Source: Methylocystis sp.
Lineage (GTDB): Bacteria; Pseudomonadota; Alphaproteobacteria; Rhizobiales; Beijerinckiaceae
Length of the DNA: 64,000 bases
Assembly: GCA_020252485.1 (NCBI GenBank)
Contig: JADCCX010000097.1
Span: 1-64,000 of the forward strand
Direction of reading: 5' to 3'
The notes under the pieces were generated by a model. It was not told the origin of the DNA. It did not search any database and worked only from the letters and a program-made list of their open reading frames with translations. Shown piece after piece: positions 11,040 to 19,855 of the stretch (its first letter is position 1; each line of letters opens with the position of its first letter). Position numbers and translations under genes: made by a program.

Positions 11040-11348
11040 ATGAACCGCAAACATCAGAAATCGATGGCTTCAGAAGAATTTGCGGAGGAAACCGCCATAG
11101 CGGCGCTCGCGTTCATCGCATCCGAGCCTGAAAGGCTCGATCGTTTCCTGTCGATGACCGGCCTCAGACCCGAAACGCTCCGGGCCGCAGCCCTTGAGCC
11201 CGGGTTTCTGGGGCAGGTGCTGAACCATCTGGCGGAAGACGAATCACTGCTGCTCGCCTTCGCGGCGAACGCCAGTCTCGATCCGGCGAGCGTCACTGCG
11301 GCGCATCAGTCCCTGAACCGCTCCGTTCCAGGCGAAGACGAAAGCTGA
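11040..11348 (+). CDS. DUF3572 family protein
   Basis: 102-residue helical cytosolic protein matching DUF3572, a family largely confined to alphaproteobacteria and typically found next to divK or dinB. Characteristic segments are [24 protein letters not shown] and [22 protein letters not shown]. Function is unknown. It is divergent from divK with about 90 bases between, so a shared promoter region is likely. The dinB gene starts 7 bases after its stop, which implies co-transcription and perhaps translational coupling with the polymerase. Confidence 0.85.
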   Translation: MNRKHQKSMASEEFAEETAIAALAFIASEPERLDRFLSMTGLRPETLRAAALEPGFLGQVLNHLAEDESLLLAFAANASLDPASVTAAHQSLNRSVPGEDES

Positions 11349-11355
11349 GTTCCGT

Positions 11356-12630
11356 ATGGCCATGCTCTGCCGGGATTGCCTGACCTGGAGCGAACCCGGC
11401 TTGCGCTGCGCATCCTGCGGCAGTCTGCGGGTGTTGCAGCATCCCGAACTCAAGCCGCTTTCGGTCGCCCATATCGATTGCGATGCCTTCTATGCGGCCG
11501 TTGAGAAGCGCGACAATCCCGCCTTGCGCGACAAGCCGGTGATCATCGGCGGCGGTCAGCGCGGCGTCGTCTCCACCGCTTGCTACATCGCCCGCACCTT
11601 TGGCGTCCGCTCGGCGATGCCGATGTTCAAGGCGCTCGCCGCCTGCCCGCAAGCCGTCGTGATCAAGCCGGATATGGAGAAATACACGGGTGTCGGCCGC
11701 CAGGTGCGCGGAATGATGCGGGCGCTGACGCCGCTGGTTGAGCCATTGTCGATCGACGAGGCGTTTCTCGATCTTTCCGGGACGGAGCGCCTTCATCATG
11801 CCATCCCGGCGGAAGTGCTGGCGCGCTTCGCGAAGGAGGTGGAGCGCGCGGTCGGCATCACGGTCTCGGTCGGGCTTTCATACAACAAGTTCCTGGCCAA
11901 GGTCGCGTCCGATCTCGACAAGCCGAAGGGGTTTTCGGTGATCGGGAGAGCCGAAACGCTGGATTTTCTGGCGCCCAGGCCGGTCGGGCTGATCTGGGGC
12001 GTCGGCAAGGCCATGCAGGACCGGCTTGCGCAGGACGGCATCCGCACGATCGGCAACCTTCGGCAGCATCAGGAAAGCGATCTGTTCCGGCGTTACGGCA
12101 CGGAGGGCGGACGCCTCTACCGGCTCGCGCGCGGCATGGATAAACGCCCCGTCCAGCCGGAACGGGAGACGAAAAGCGTTTCGGCGGAAACAACCTTCAA
12201 CAATGATATCAGGGATTTCGAGGCGCTTGTTCCCATCCTTTGGGAGCTCTCCGAGAAGGTGCATCGCCGCCTGAAAGCGCAAGATCTCGCGGGATCGACC
12301 GTCACGCTCAAGCTCAAGACCAGCGCGTTCAAGCTGCTCAGCCGGTCCCGCACGGGGGAAGCAACCCAACTCGCCAGGCGCATCTTCGAGCCCGCGAAGG
12401 AGATGCTCGCGCCGGAAGCGCGCGGCAGGCAGGCGTTCCGCCTGATCGGCGTCGGTGTTTCGGGACTGGTTCAGGCGGGCGAGGCCGACCGGGGAAATCT
12501 CCTCGACCATGAGCTGAAGCGCGACATCGCCACCGAGAGCGCGGTCGACGCCATTCGGGCCAGATTCGGCAATGCCGCCGTCATCCGCGGCACCGCGATC
12601 GGCGCCGGCAAGCGGCGCGGGAAGGATTAA
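11356..12630 (+). CDS. dinB: DNA polymerase IV (Y-family, DinB) with N-terminal zinc-ribbon-like extension
   Basis: 424-residue error-prone translesion polymerase. The catalytic carboxylates are visible in [13 protein letters not shown] and SIDEAFLDL, followed by the [17 protein letters not shown] segment and helix-hairpin-helix part, then the little-finger domain. Before the palm, residues 1-25 carry two CxxC pairs (CRDC and CASC), a compact zinc-ribbon-like extension seen in DinB of many Hyphomicrobiales but not in E. coli. The C-terminus lacks an obvious beta-clamp QL.LF motif, ending in a basic GAGKRRGKD tail. It follows DUF3572 by 7 bases and ends overlapping the convergent trhO by 4 bases. 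Confidence 0.94.
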   Translation: MAMLCRDCLTWSEPGLRCASCGSLRVLQHPELKPLSVAHIDCDAFYAAVEKRDNPALRDKPVIIGGGQRGVVSTACYIARTFGVRSAMPMFKALAACPQAVVIKPDMEKYTGVGRQVRGMMRALTPLVEPLSIDEAFLDLSGTERLHHAIPAEVLARFAKEVERAVGITVSVGLSYNKFLAKVASDLDKPKGFSVIGRAETLDFLAPRPVGLIWGVGKAMQDRLAQDGIRTIGNLRQHQESDLFRRYGTEGGRLYRLARGMDKRPVQPERETKSVSAETTFNNDIRDFEALVPILWELSEKVHRRLKAQDLAGSTVTLKLKTSAFKLLSRSRTGEATQLARRIFEPAKEMLAPEARGRQAFRLIGVGVSGLVQAGEADRGNLLDHELKRDIATESAVDAIRARFGNAAVIRGTAIGAGKRRGKD

Positions 12631-13568
12631 TCCTCAGCCAGGTGCGGCTTGCCGCGCCGGACGCCGATGCCGATCTGCCGCTGTCTCTCACGGGCCGAGG
12701 CCTTCCGGGCTTCGCTCAGGCTCTCGACGCAACGCGGGCAACTCACCCCCTCCTCGTAGCCCGGCTTCGACTCCACGCCAGGAGACAGCGGACGGCTGCA
12801 GGCGAGGCAGAGCCTGACGGGGAGTTCGGCCAGCCCATGGCCGACAGCGACGCGCTCGTCGAAGACGAAGCACCCTCCCCGCCAGCGGCTTTCGCTTTCC
12901 GGCACCCGTTCCAGATAGCCGAGGATGCCGCCCTGCAGATGATAGACCTCCTCAAACCCCTCCCGCAGCATGAAGCTCGTAGCCTTTTCGCAGCGGATGC
13001 CGCCTGTGCAGAACATGGCGATCCGGCGATGCCTGGCGGGATCGAGATTGCGCCTGACCCAGGCAGGGAATTCGCCGAAAGCGCCCGTTCCGGGATCGAC
13101 CGCGCCGGCGAAGGTGCCGATCTCGACCTCATAGGCATTGCGGGTATCGATGAGGAGGACATCCGGGTCGGCGATCAGGGCGTTCCAGTCCGCCGGGGCA
13201 ACATAGGCGCCGACCGCGGCATTCGGATCGACCGCCGGATCGCCGATCGTGACGATCTCCTGCTTGATGCGAACCTTCAGGCGCCGGAACGGCCGGGCCG
13301 ATGCCACGGAGAATTTGGTCTCCAACACGCCGAGCCCTGCGATCGAACGGACACCCTCAAGCACGTCATCCATGACGTCCGGCGCCGCCGCAATGGCGCC
13401 GTTGATGCCCTCGGGCGCAATCAGAATGATGCCGAGCACGCCATGCCTGCCGCAAAGCGCCAGAAGCGCCTCGCGGATCGCTGGCAGATCCGCGAGGCGC
13501 TGAAACCGGTAGAAGGCCGCAACTTTGAAGAGGGGTGTTTCGCAGGTCACAGCCCGTGGGATAGACAT
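12627..13568 (-). CDS. trhO: tRNA uridine(34) hydroxylase TrhO (rhodanese family, YceA-like)
   Basis: 313-residue oxygen-dependent tRNA hydroxylase that converts U34 to 5-hydroxyuridine in certain tRNAs. The N-terminal acylphosphatase-like domain contains [10 protein letters not shown]. The rhodanese domain has [13 protein letters not shown] and the active-site loop CTGGIRCEK starting at Cys187. A C-terminal cysteine cluster, [10 protein letters not shown] then CPRC, is typical of the family and may bind metal. An ATG at 13670 would add 34 residues, but the ATG at 13568 has an AGGAG site 9 bases upstream and starts where the family normally does. It is convergent with dinB. Confidence 0.92.
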   Translation of the reverse strand: MSIPRAVTCETPLFKVAAFYRFQRLADLPAIREALLALCGRHGVLGIILIAPEGINGAIAAAPDVMDDVLEGVRSIAGLGVLETKFSVASARPFRRLKVRIKQEIVTIGDPAVDPNAAVGAYVAPADWNALIADPDVLLIDTRNAYEVEIGTFAGAVDPGTGAFGEFPAWVRRNLDPARHRRIAMFCTGGIRCEKATSFMLREGFEEVYHLQGGILGYLERVPESESRWRGGCFVFDERVAVGHGLAELPVRLCLACSRPLSPGVESKPGYEEGVSCPRCVESLSEARKASARERQRQIGIGVRRGKPHLAED

Positions 13569-13705
13569 CACGCCGGGCTCCTGTCCAGCGGGCAAAAGCT
13601 CTTGGCCAAGGGGCGGAAACTGGTCTAACCATTCTGTCGGACGGATCCGCAGAGGCCGCATGGTGTTCACAATATGACGAGGATGACACGCAGGACGACG
13701 CGTTC

Positions 13706-13828
13706 GCGCTCAAGGCTGGCGACATCATCTGTTCCGGCACGCCTGAAAATGTCGGCCCGGTCGTGCGCGGCGACACCATCCTGCGCAAGCTCGATGGCCT
13801 GCCCTATCTTTCGATCAAAATCATCTGA
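13706..13828 (+). pseudogene. C-terminal remnant of a fumarylacetoacetate hydrolase-family gene
   Basis: The forward frame encodes LKAGDIICSGTPENVGPVV then RGDTILRKLDGLPYLSI and ends with TGA at 13826-13828. The first block is the family signature near the C-terminus of FAH-type enzymes (L.pGD.I.tGTP.gvGpv..GD). Upstream codons up to the trhO start region show no further family similarity, so the 5' part of the gene is gone and roughly 40 codons survive. It lies 11 bases before an RraA-like aldolase gene on the same strand. FAH-family and RraA-family enzymes often act together in aromatic or keto-acid breakdown, so an operon was probably truncated. Confidence 0.7.
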
Positions 13829-13839
13829 AGGTTGACAGA

Positions 13840-14493
13840 ATGGCCCACACGCTTGGTGAAATCCGGCAACAACTCTTCACATCGGTGCTGTCGGACTGCC
13901 TCGATAGTGTTGGCCATTCCAATCAGGCGATGCCTTCCCGCATCAGGCCGCTGGACGAGGCATCGGTGCTGTGCGGCCGCGCCCGCACGGCGGCCTTTAT
14001 CGAGAGGCGGTCTTTCGACGAAACCAATCCCTATGCGCTCGAAATTGCGCTGATCGACAGCCTCAAGGGTGATGAGGTGCCGGTATTCGCCTGCGCCAAT
14101 TCGCTTCAGGTTGCCCCCTGGGGCGAATTGCTGAGCACTGCGGCCAAGGCGCGCGGCAGCGCCGGCGCGATCATGGACGGCTGCGTGCGCGACGTGAAGG
14201 CGATCCGCAGTATGAGTTACCCCGTTTTTCACGGCGGCATAGGACCGCTGGATACCAAGGGGCGCGCCACGATCTCCGTCATCGATGAGCCGATCATCTG
14301 CGCAGGCGTCGCCGTTTCATCGGGCGATCTGGTGTTTGGCGATGCTGACGGCGTGGTGGTCGTCCCGCAAGCGATCGAGAAGGAAGTTCTGCGGCTGGCC
14401 TTCGAGAAGGTCCAGGGCGAGAAGAACACGCTCGCCGATTTGCAGCGGGGCGACCTGCTGGCCGATGTCTTTGCGCGCTACAAGATCCTATGA
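13840..14493 (+). CDS. RraA-family protein (4-hydroxy-4-methyl-2-oxoglutarate aldolase-like)
   Basis: 217-residue protein with the RraA/HMG aldolase fold. The metal and substrate loop appears as GELLSTAAKARGSAGAIMDGCVRDV, containing the conserved Gly-Glu-Leu and Arg-Asp pair used by class II aldolases of this family. The ending GDLVFGDADGVVVVPQA is also characteristic. Members cleave 4-hydroxy-4-methyl-2-oxoglutarate or 4-carboxy-4-hydroxy-2-oxoadipate to pyruvate, or act as RNase E regulators, and sequence alone does not decide which. The upstream truncated FAH relic favours a catabolic origin. Its stop overlaps the end of the convergent SDR gene by 6 bases. Confidence 0.85.
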   Translation: MAHTLGEIRQQLFTSVLSDCLDSVGHSNQAMPSRIRPLDEASVLCGRARTAAFIERRSFDETNPYALEIALIDSLKGDEVPVFACANSLQVAPWGELLSTAAKARGSAGAIMDGCVRDVKAIRSMSYPVFHGGIGPLDTKGRATISVIDEPIICAGVAVSSGDLVFGDADGVVVVPQAIEKEVLRLAFEKVQGEKNTLADLQRGDLLADVFARYKIL

Positions 14494-15285
14494 CGGTCCT
14501 GTCTTCCGCCAGCCGGTCGTGCGTCCCACGATCGCGAAATAGAGCGGATAGGGCAGCAGATTGATCGCCTTCAGGATATAGGCGAAGCGGCGGGGAAAAG
14601 TGATTTCGAACCCGCCGCGCTCGAACCCGTCGCAGACGCGCTTCGCCGCATCCTCGTTCTTCATGATGAACGGCATGGGGAAATCGTTCTTGCCAGTCAG
14701 CGGCGTCTCCACGAAGCCGGGGTTCACCAGTTGCAGGATGAGCCCCAGGTTCACGCAATCGAAGTGGAAGGCCTCGCACATGTTGATGAGCGCCGCCTTC
14801 GAGGACCCGTAGGCGGCGCTGCGCGGCAGGCCGCCGTAACCTGCGATGGAGGCATTGACGGCCAGCTGGCCGAACTTGCGCCTGGCCATGCGCGGCATTG
14901 CCGCCGCCAGACCATGCACGACGCCCATGACATTGACGTCATAAGCCTGCTTCACCGCCGCCACATCGATGTTCGGCGCCGTCACATAGGGCGCGATGCC
15001 CGCGTTGAAGAAGGCGAGCGCGATGGGGCCATGCGTCCGCTCGATGGCCTCAGCCGTCGCCTGCACGGCTTCGGCATCGGTGACATCAACAGCATGGGCG
15101 ACGATGCGGCCAGGCAGACCGGCGGCTTCAAGCGCCAAAGCCTCAAGCTCTGTCTCCCGCCGGGCGCTGGCTGCCACCGTCCAGCCGCGCCGCGCCATCT
15201 CAAGTGCGACGCCACGGCCGATGCCGGAACTGGCTCCGGTGATCCAGGCGACCCCATCGGCGGGCGCGACTCGGCGGTTGGTCAA
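14488..15285 (-). CDS. Short-chain dehydrogenase/reductase
   Basis: 265-residue classical SDR. It shows the NAD(P) glycine motif TGASSGIG (residues 16-23), the NAG motif in FFNAGIAP, the catalytic Ser in VNASIAGYGG and the YxxxK pair at Tyr159 and Lys163 (AAYGSSK). Arg residues after the second beta strand (SARRETE) favour NADP(H). The C-terminal extension AYILKAINLLPYPLYFAIVGR is hydrophobic, suggesting peripheral membrane contact, as in SDRs acting on lipids. The substrate is unknown. It stands alone on its strand, convergent with the RraA-like gene. Confidence 0.85.
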   Translation of the reverse strand: MTNRRVAPADGVAWITGASSGIGRGVALEMARRGWTVAASARRETELEALALEAAGLPGRIVAHAVDVTDAEAVQATAEAIERTHGPIALAFFNAGIAPYVTAPNIDVAAVKQAYDVNVMGVVHGLAAAMPRMARRKFGQLAVNASIAGYGGLPRSAAYGSSKAALINMCEAFHFDCVNLGLILQLVNPGFVETPLTGKNDFPMPFIMKNEDAAKRVCDGFERGGFEITFPRRFAYILKAINLLPYPLYFAIVGRTTGWRKTGPS

Positions 15286-15335
15286 GCAATTACTCCGCTA
15301 GAGGTTGTCAACTCGGGCAGGTGCGCAGCGGCGGC

Positions 15336-15995
15336 TCAGTGCCGGATCAGGCGCTGGAACAGCCGCGCGATCGGACCGGTCAACCGCACAGGGCCTTCGC
15401 TGACGGCGAAGCAGATGCAATCCTCATCCGCGCCAGCCACGGGCTTGTGATCGACGTCGCTGTCGACCACGGCCATATCCCCGCGGGTGTAGATGCCCGT
15501 CGCATCCTCGAAGGAGCCCTTCAGCACCAATGTAGCCTCAATGCCGGGATGGGTGTGGGAAGGCATGGCGCGCCCTGCCCTGATCCAGAGCATCGACGCC
15601 TCGCAGCCCGGCCTGTCCTCGATCTTGACCTCTTTCAGGCCCGGCATAACGGCCCGCCAGGGCAATTCACCATATGGCATGCCGAGGTAATGACCGAGCG
15701 GCGGCGGCAAAAACTCCGCCCCCGCCTCGGCCTCATCGGCGCTGCAGCCATTGCTGTGGAAGATGGCGGCAAGCCGATCCGCGCGGCCGGTGATCAAGTC
15801 CTGGACATCCATCGCCGCGATGTCATCGGCGATCAGATGTTCGAGGGAATTCACAAAGGCCCGATTGTCCGCCCTGAGCGAAAGATGCGAAGCGACAAGC
15901 GCATGAAGGGGACGGCTCAGCGCGCCGGTCGCGTAGGCCGCCAGGAGCGCATCGACAGGCCCTGCCTGGACATGGGAAAGAGGAACGAAATTCAC
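15336..15995 (-). CDS. ChrR-like cupin anti-sigma protein lacking the zinc-binding motif
   Basis: About 219 residues with the two-part layout of ChrR: an N-terminal helical anti-sigma-like domain and a C-terminal cupin. The cupin keeps its metal ligands in SHTHPGIEATLVLKG and the later His in DSDVDHKP. In the N-terminal part, the HLALCPxCR zinc motif of classical ChrR is replaced by HLSLRADNR, so both cysteines are lost. No ECF sigma factor gene is adjacent, whereas chrR normally follows rpoE. The GTG at 15995 is chosen as start because the ChrR-like sequence begins there; a GTG at 16073 would add 26 unrelated residues. It may be a stand-alone cupin sensor or a decaying anti-sigma factor. Confidence 0.72.
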   Translation of the reverse strand: MNFVPLSHVQAGPVDALLAAYATGALSRPLHALVASHLSLRADNRAFVNSLEHLIADDIAAMDVQDLITGRADRLAAIFHSNGCSADEAEAGAEFLPPPLGHYLGMPYGELPWRAVMPGLKEVKIEDRPGCEASMLWIRAGRAMPSHTHPGIEATLVLKGSFEDATGIYTRGDMAVVDSDVDHKPVAGADEDCICFAVSEGPVRLTGPIARLFQRLIRH

Positions 15996-16213
15996 GGTCG
16001 CTTGGCCCTGATCAAAATTCGGGATGTTTGACGCTACTGTTCTGACTACGAAAAATGAACTTTTCCGGATCACTCGATTTCAAAGAAATTTAGCTGCTTT
16101 AACAAAGAGCTAAATAACTTAAATCGACCTAAGCAATTTCGCTTAGAGAGGCAAGCCTTGCGAAGTGCGGCATTTCGGCTGAAGGCTCTGCTATCACTCA
16201 AAAAGGGCCTCCC

Positions 16214-16927
16214 GTGATCACCGTGCTGCAATTTCGTGATGAATGGCATACGCAAAAATCCTTAGGCCGCGTGCTCGCGATCACTGAACGGGGCGGCATT
16301 ATCGTCGACCGGACCGTGTTCTATCCGACCGGAGGCGGCCAACCGGGCGACAGCGGCATGCTGATTCGCACCGATGGAGCAATCATTCCCATCAGCACCA
16401 CCGTCTGGGACAATCCGGAAAAGACAATCGTCGCCCATGTGCCGGCCGAGGGGGCCATCCCGCCCGCTCCGGGGGAGACGGTCGAGCTCGTTCTGGACTG
16501 GCCCTTGCGGTATGCGCGCATGCGCATGCACACGGCCCTGCATCTGCTCTCGGTGGCTCTCCCCTACCCGGTGAGCGGCGGCGCGATCGGCGATGGCGAA
16601 GGGCGCCTCGATTTCGATCTGCCCGAAGCCATCGAGAAGGAGGTTGTGCAGGCCCGCCTTGATGCCCTCCTCGCGAAAGATTCGGCAGTTATCGACCGCT
16701 GGATCACCGATGGCGAACTGGATGCCAACCCTGGCCTCGTCAAGACCATGTCTGTGCAGCCGCCGCGCGGACAGGGCCGCGTGCGATTGGTGGAGATCGA
16801 AGGCATCGATCTGCAGCCTTGCGGCGGGACGCATGTCCGCCGGACGAGCGAGATCGGCCGCGTCGAGGTCACGCAGATCGAGAAGAAGGGCAAGCAGAAC
16901 CGGCGCGTTCGCGTCCGGCTCGCCTGA
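16214..16927 (+). CDS. Alanyl-tRNA editing protein AlaX
   Basis: 237-residue free-standing editing domain related to the second half of alanyl-tRNA synthetase, which hydrolyses Ser- or Gly-tRNA(Ala). Both halves of the zinc site are visible: HTALH (His106, His110) and CGGTH (Cys203, His207). The N-terminal beta-barrel part begins with DRTVFYPTGGGQPGDSG, as in longer AlaX-M proteins. The start is GTG, preceded by AAGGG at about 8 bases. It is transcribed away from the ChrR-like gene across an AT-rich 218-base gap (15996-16213) that probably holds promoters for both. Confidence 0.9.
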   Translation: MITVLQFRDEWHTQKSLGRVLAITERGGIIVDRTVFYPTGGGQPGDSGMLIRTDGAIIPISTTVWDNPEKTIVAHVPAEGAIPPAPGETVELVLDWPLRYARMRMHTALHLLSVALPYPVSGGAIGDGEGRLDFDLPEAIEKEVVQARLDALLAKDSAVIDRWITDGELDANPGLVKTMSVQPPRGQGRVRLVEIEGIDLQPCGGTHVRRTSEIGRVEVTQIEKKGKQNRRVRVRLA

Positions 16928-16950
16928 CGGCAGCGCCTTAGGGCGAAGAC

Positions 16951-18624
16951 TCAGCGCTGCATCATCCGGTTGAGGATCACCAGCGGCGCCAGGCCGGCGA
17001 GCACGATGAGCAGCGCCGCGACCGCCCCATCCTCAAAGCTGCCGCGCGAGGCGTGGCCATAAAGCTGGGTAGCCAGCGTCTCGAAATTGAGCGGCCTGAG
17101 CAGCAGCGTTGCGGGAAGCTCTTTCAGGCAATCGACGAAGATCAGGATCGCGGCGCCGGCCGCGACCGGCTTCAGGGCCGGAGCCAGAATGCGCCACGCC
17201 AGCGGGCGCTCCGGACAGCCGAGCGTATGGGCGGCGAAGTCGGTATTGCGCGAGATCGTCGCCAGCCCCGCCTCCACCTGTTCAAGGCCTATGGCGAGAA
17301 AGCGGATCGTGTAGGCAAGCACGATCGCCGCGATCGAGCCGGAGAGGATCAGTCCTGCGCGCGGCAGGCCCAAAGCGATAATCAGGCCGTTCGCAAGCCA
17401 ATCGACGAAGCCCAACGCCGGCAGAAGGCCGATGACCAGCACGGTGCCCGGCAGCGCATAGCCAAGGCCCGCCAGCCGGTTCGCGGTCCTGATGCGCTGA
17501 AGACGGGTGAAACGACCTGCGAAAGCAAGCAGAAGCGCCAGGCCCAGCACCACCAGCGTCGCCAGCGTGGCGGCAAGCAAGGAATTGCCGAGCGCCTGGA
17601 TGAGGTCCTGCGCCAGCCCGTCATTCGCAAGCTGACGGATGGCATGCTGCAACAGGCTGCCGAAGGGCAGGACGAAGCCCAGCAGGACAGGCAGCGACAC
17701 GGCGAGCATCGCGCCGATCCCCCGCCAGCCGCTCAGGCGGGGCGCGGAGACGGGCCGGTAGCCGCGGCTTGCGATCCGGGTCTGCCGGTTTCTGAGCGCG
17801 CGCCGCTCCAGCCAAAGCAGGGCGAAGATCGCCGCAAGAGTAACCAGCGCGATCTGCGACGCCCCGGCGAGATCGCCCTTGCTCAGCCAGGTCGCATAGA
17901 CGGCGACCGTCAGCGTGTTGATGCCGAGGTATTGGCTCGCGCCGATATCGTTCAGGGTTTCCAGCACCACCAGCGTCGCCCCCGCAGCGAGCATGGGGAT
18001 GACGGCGGGCAGCACGACCCGGCGGAGCGCGCTCAGGCGGCTGCAGCCGAGGCTGCGCGCCGCATCGATCATTTGCGCGCCCTGGAGCGAAAACGCCGCG
18101 CGGCTGGCGATATAGATATAGGGATAAAGCACGAGCGCGTAGACGACGATCGCTCCCGGCATTGAGCGGATTTCGGGGAACCAGTAGTCCCGGCGAGAGG
18201 CGAAGCCGAAGCCGAGGCGCAGCAGCCCTTGCACCGGACCGAAATAATCCAGCGCCTCCACATAGGCATAAGCGGAGATATAGGTTGGAATGGCGAAGGG
18301 CAGGATCAATGCCCAGCCCAGCACATCCCGGCCGGGGAACCGGTAGATCGCGACCAGCCAGCCTGCGCCGACGCCGATCAGCACCGAAAGCGCAACGACT
18401 CCCATGACGAGCAGCCCCGTCTCGAGCAGCGCCGCCGGCAGGATGTAGCGCGTTGTGTGCCCTGCCAGATCAAGACTGCCGCCAAGCCCGATCGCAGCGA
18501 CGACCAGGATCGGCAACAGCACGAGGCCGGCCACGGCAGCTGCGGCCGCGTCCCAGGCGGTGAACCGGGCCGACCATCTGAAGGCGCCGCCGGTTTCCCG
18601 GCGTTGCCCTGTTGCGATCGTCAT
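16951..18624 (-). CDS. Ferric iron ABC transporter permease (FbpB type, duplicated domains)
   Basis: 557-residue integral membrane protein with about twelve helices in two homologous halves, the standard FbpB/AfuB architecture in which one chain supplies both permease modules. EAA-type loops contacting the ATPase are visible as DAARSLGCSRLSALRRVVLPAVIP in the first half and AHTLGCPERPLAWRILAPALKP in the second. It follows the substrate-binding gene by 37 bases on the same strand. No ATP-binding subunit is encoded next to it, since the next gene downstream is the convergent alaX. The ATPase must be encoded elsewhere or shared. Confidence 0.88.
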   Translation of the reverse strand: MTIATGQRRETGGAFRWSARFTAWDAAAAAVAGLVLLPILVVAAIGLGGSLDLAGHTTRYILPAALLETGLLVMGVVALSVLIGVGAGWLVAIYRFPGRDVLGWALILPFAIPTYISAYAYVEALDYFGPVQGLLRLGFGFASRRDYWFPEIRSMPGAIVVYALVLYPYIYIASRAAFSLQGAQMIDAARSLGCSRLSALRRVVLPAVIPMLAAGATLVVLETLNDIGASQYLGINTLTVAVYATWLSKGDLAGASQIALVTLAAIFALLWLERRALRNRQTRIASRGYRPVSAPRLSGWRGIGAMLAVSLPVLLGFVLPFGSLLQHAIRQLANDGLAQDLIQALGNSLLAATLATLVVLGLALLLAFAGRFTRLQRIRTANRLAGLGYALPGTVLVIGLLPALGFVDWLANGLIIALGLPRAGLILSGSIAAIVLAYTIRFLAIGLEQVEAGLATISRNTDFAAHTLGCPERPLAWRILAPALKPVAAGAAILIFVDCLKELPATLLLRPLNFETLATQLYGHASRGSFEDGAVAALLIVLAGLAPLVILNRMMQR

Positions 18625-18661
18625 GAGCGAGGGGTTCCGGACAAGGGCTGCTGCGCCAGGA

Positions 18662-19702
18662 TCAGGCGCCGGGGCCGTTGTTGAAACCGACGCGATCCAC
18701 CATCTCGCTTGCGGCGCGCCGGTTCTTCGCGATGTCGACGAGCGGCGTCGAATCCGGCGTCATGGTCCCGAAGGCCTCGACCGTCGGGTCGAGCGGGATG
18801 CCGGCGCGGACCGGATGCTCGTAGTTCTGGCGCGCATAAAGCCCCTGCGCCTGATCGCTGACCAGCCATTCGGCGAGCTTGATGGCCTCGGCGCGGTTCG
18901 GCGCATGTTTCGCGAGCGCGAAGCCCGAGATATTGACGTGCGTGCCGCCGCCGGCGAAGGTTGGATAGATTACCCGCACGGCCTCGGCCCAGGGCTTCCG
19001 CTCGGGCTCCCGGTTGAGCATCAGGCCGATGTAGTAGGTGTTGCCGAAGCCGATGTCGCACTGACCGGACGCAATGTCCTTCGCCACGTCGCGGTCGCCG
19101 CCGGACGGCTTTTTGGCGAGGTTGGCCTTCACGCTCTTCAGCCACTCATCCGCCTTGGGCTGTCCCATCCGCGCGATGCCGGCCGCGAAGAGGGACGTGT
19201 TATAGGCGTTCTGGCCATCGCGGATGCAGATCCTGCCCCGCCACTTCGGATCGGCGAGCTCCTCGTAGGTGATCGTCTGATCCTTGACCCTGTCCTTCGA
19301 GGCGTAGATGACGCGGGCGCGGAGCGTCGAGGCGAACCATTGGCCATCGGCGTCGCGATAGGCCGGCGGTACGGCAGCCTCGATCACCGGAGAAGAAATC
19401 TTCTGGGTGATCCCCATTTCGGCGGCCTGCACGAGCTTCGAGACATCGACCGTCATCAACAGATCAGCCGGGCTGTTCACGCCTTCGGCGGCGATGCGCT
19501 CCTCCAGGCCGTTCTGGGCGAACACGACGTTGACCTTGATGCCGGTTTCCTTGGCGAAGGCCTCGATCACAGGTTTGATCAGCGCCGGCTCACGCGCGGT
19601 ATAGAGGTTCACGGATTGCGCTTGCGCGAGGGACGGAAAGGCAAAAGCGGCTGAAGCGAACAAGGCGCTCATGAAGCCCTTGCGGCGAAGATCGATCAGC
19701 AT
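18662..19702 (-). CDS. Ferric iron ABC transporter substrate-binding protein (FbpA/FutA type)
   Basis: 346-residue periplasmic binding protein. The signal peptide reads LRRKGFMSALFASAAFAFP with cleavage near AQAQS, then the mature start VNLYTAREPALIKPVIEAF is typical of the FutA/FbpA branch. The adjacent tyrosines in IGFGNTYYIGLM are the usual Fe(III) ligands. The ATG at 19702 is preferred to the one at 19714 because GGAG lies six bases before it. It is first in an operon with the double permease. A 17-base Irr-like palindrome lies about 108 bases upstream, fitting iron control. Confidence 0.9.
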   Translation of the reverse strand: MLIDLRRKGFMSALFASAAFAFPSLAQAQSVNLYTAREPALIKPVIEAFAKETGIKVNVVFAQNGLEERIAAEGVNSPADLLMTVDVSKLVQAAEMGITQKISSPVIEAAVPPAYRDADGQWFASTLRARVIYASKDRVKDQTITYEELADPKWRGRICIRDGQNAYNTSLFAAGIARMGQPKADEWLKSVKANLAKKPSGGDRDVAKDIASGQCDIGFGNTYYIGLMLNREPERKPWAEAVRVIYPTFAGGGTHVNISGFALAKHAPNRAEAIKLAEWLVSDQAQGLYARQNYEHPVRAGIPLDPTVEAFGTMTPDSTPLVDIAKNRRAASEMVDRVGFNNGPGA

Positions 19703-19809
19703 GGCTATCTCCAATGGACCGGTTCAAGGCCGGCTGTCAGCTGCGTGGACGCCCCCAAATGCAAGGGATTGCCGCATGCCGTCAAGAAAAAATGCAATGA
19801 AAACAGATG

Positions 19810-19826
19810 TTTATAATTCTTCTAAA
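19810..19826 (-). promoter_or_regulatory. Irr-like iron control element upstream of the ferric ABC operon
   Basis: The sequence TTTATAATTCTTCTAAA is a near-perfect inverted repeat: TTTATAA and TTCTAAA differ from a perfect TTTAGAA/TTCTAAA pair at one base. This resembles the ICE box recognised by the alphaproteobacterial heme-sensing regulator Irr. It sits in the AT-rich gap 19703-19855, which has no gene. The iron operon on one side is the likely target; the DUF2865 gene ends on the other side and points toward it. Confidence 0.55.
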
Positions 19827-19855
19827 CTAGGGGAGGAAAGACAGTCGCGGAAAAC

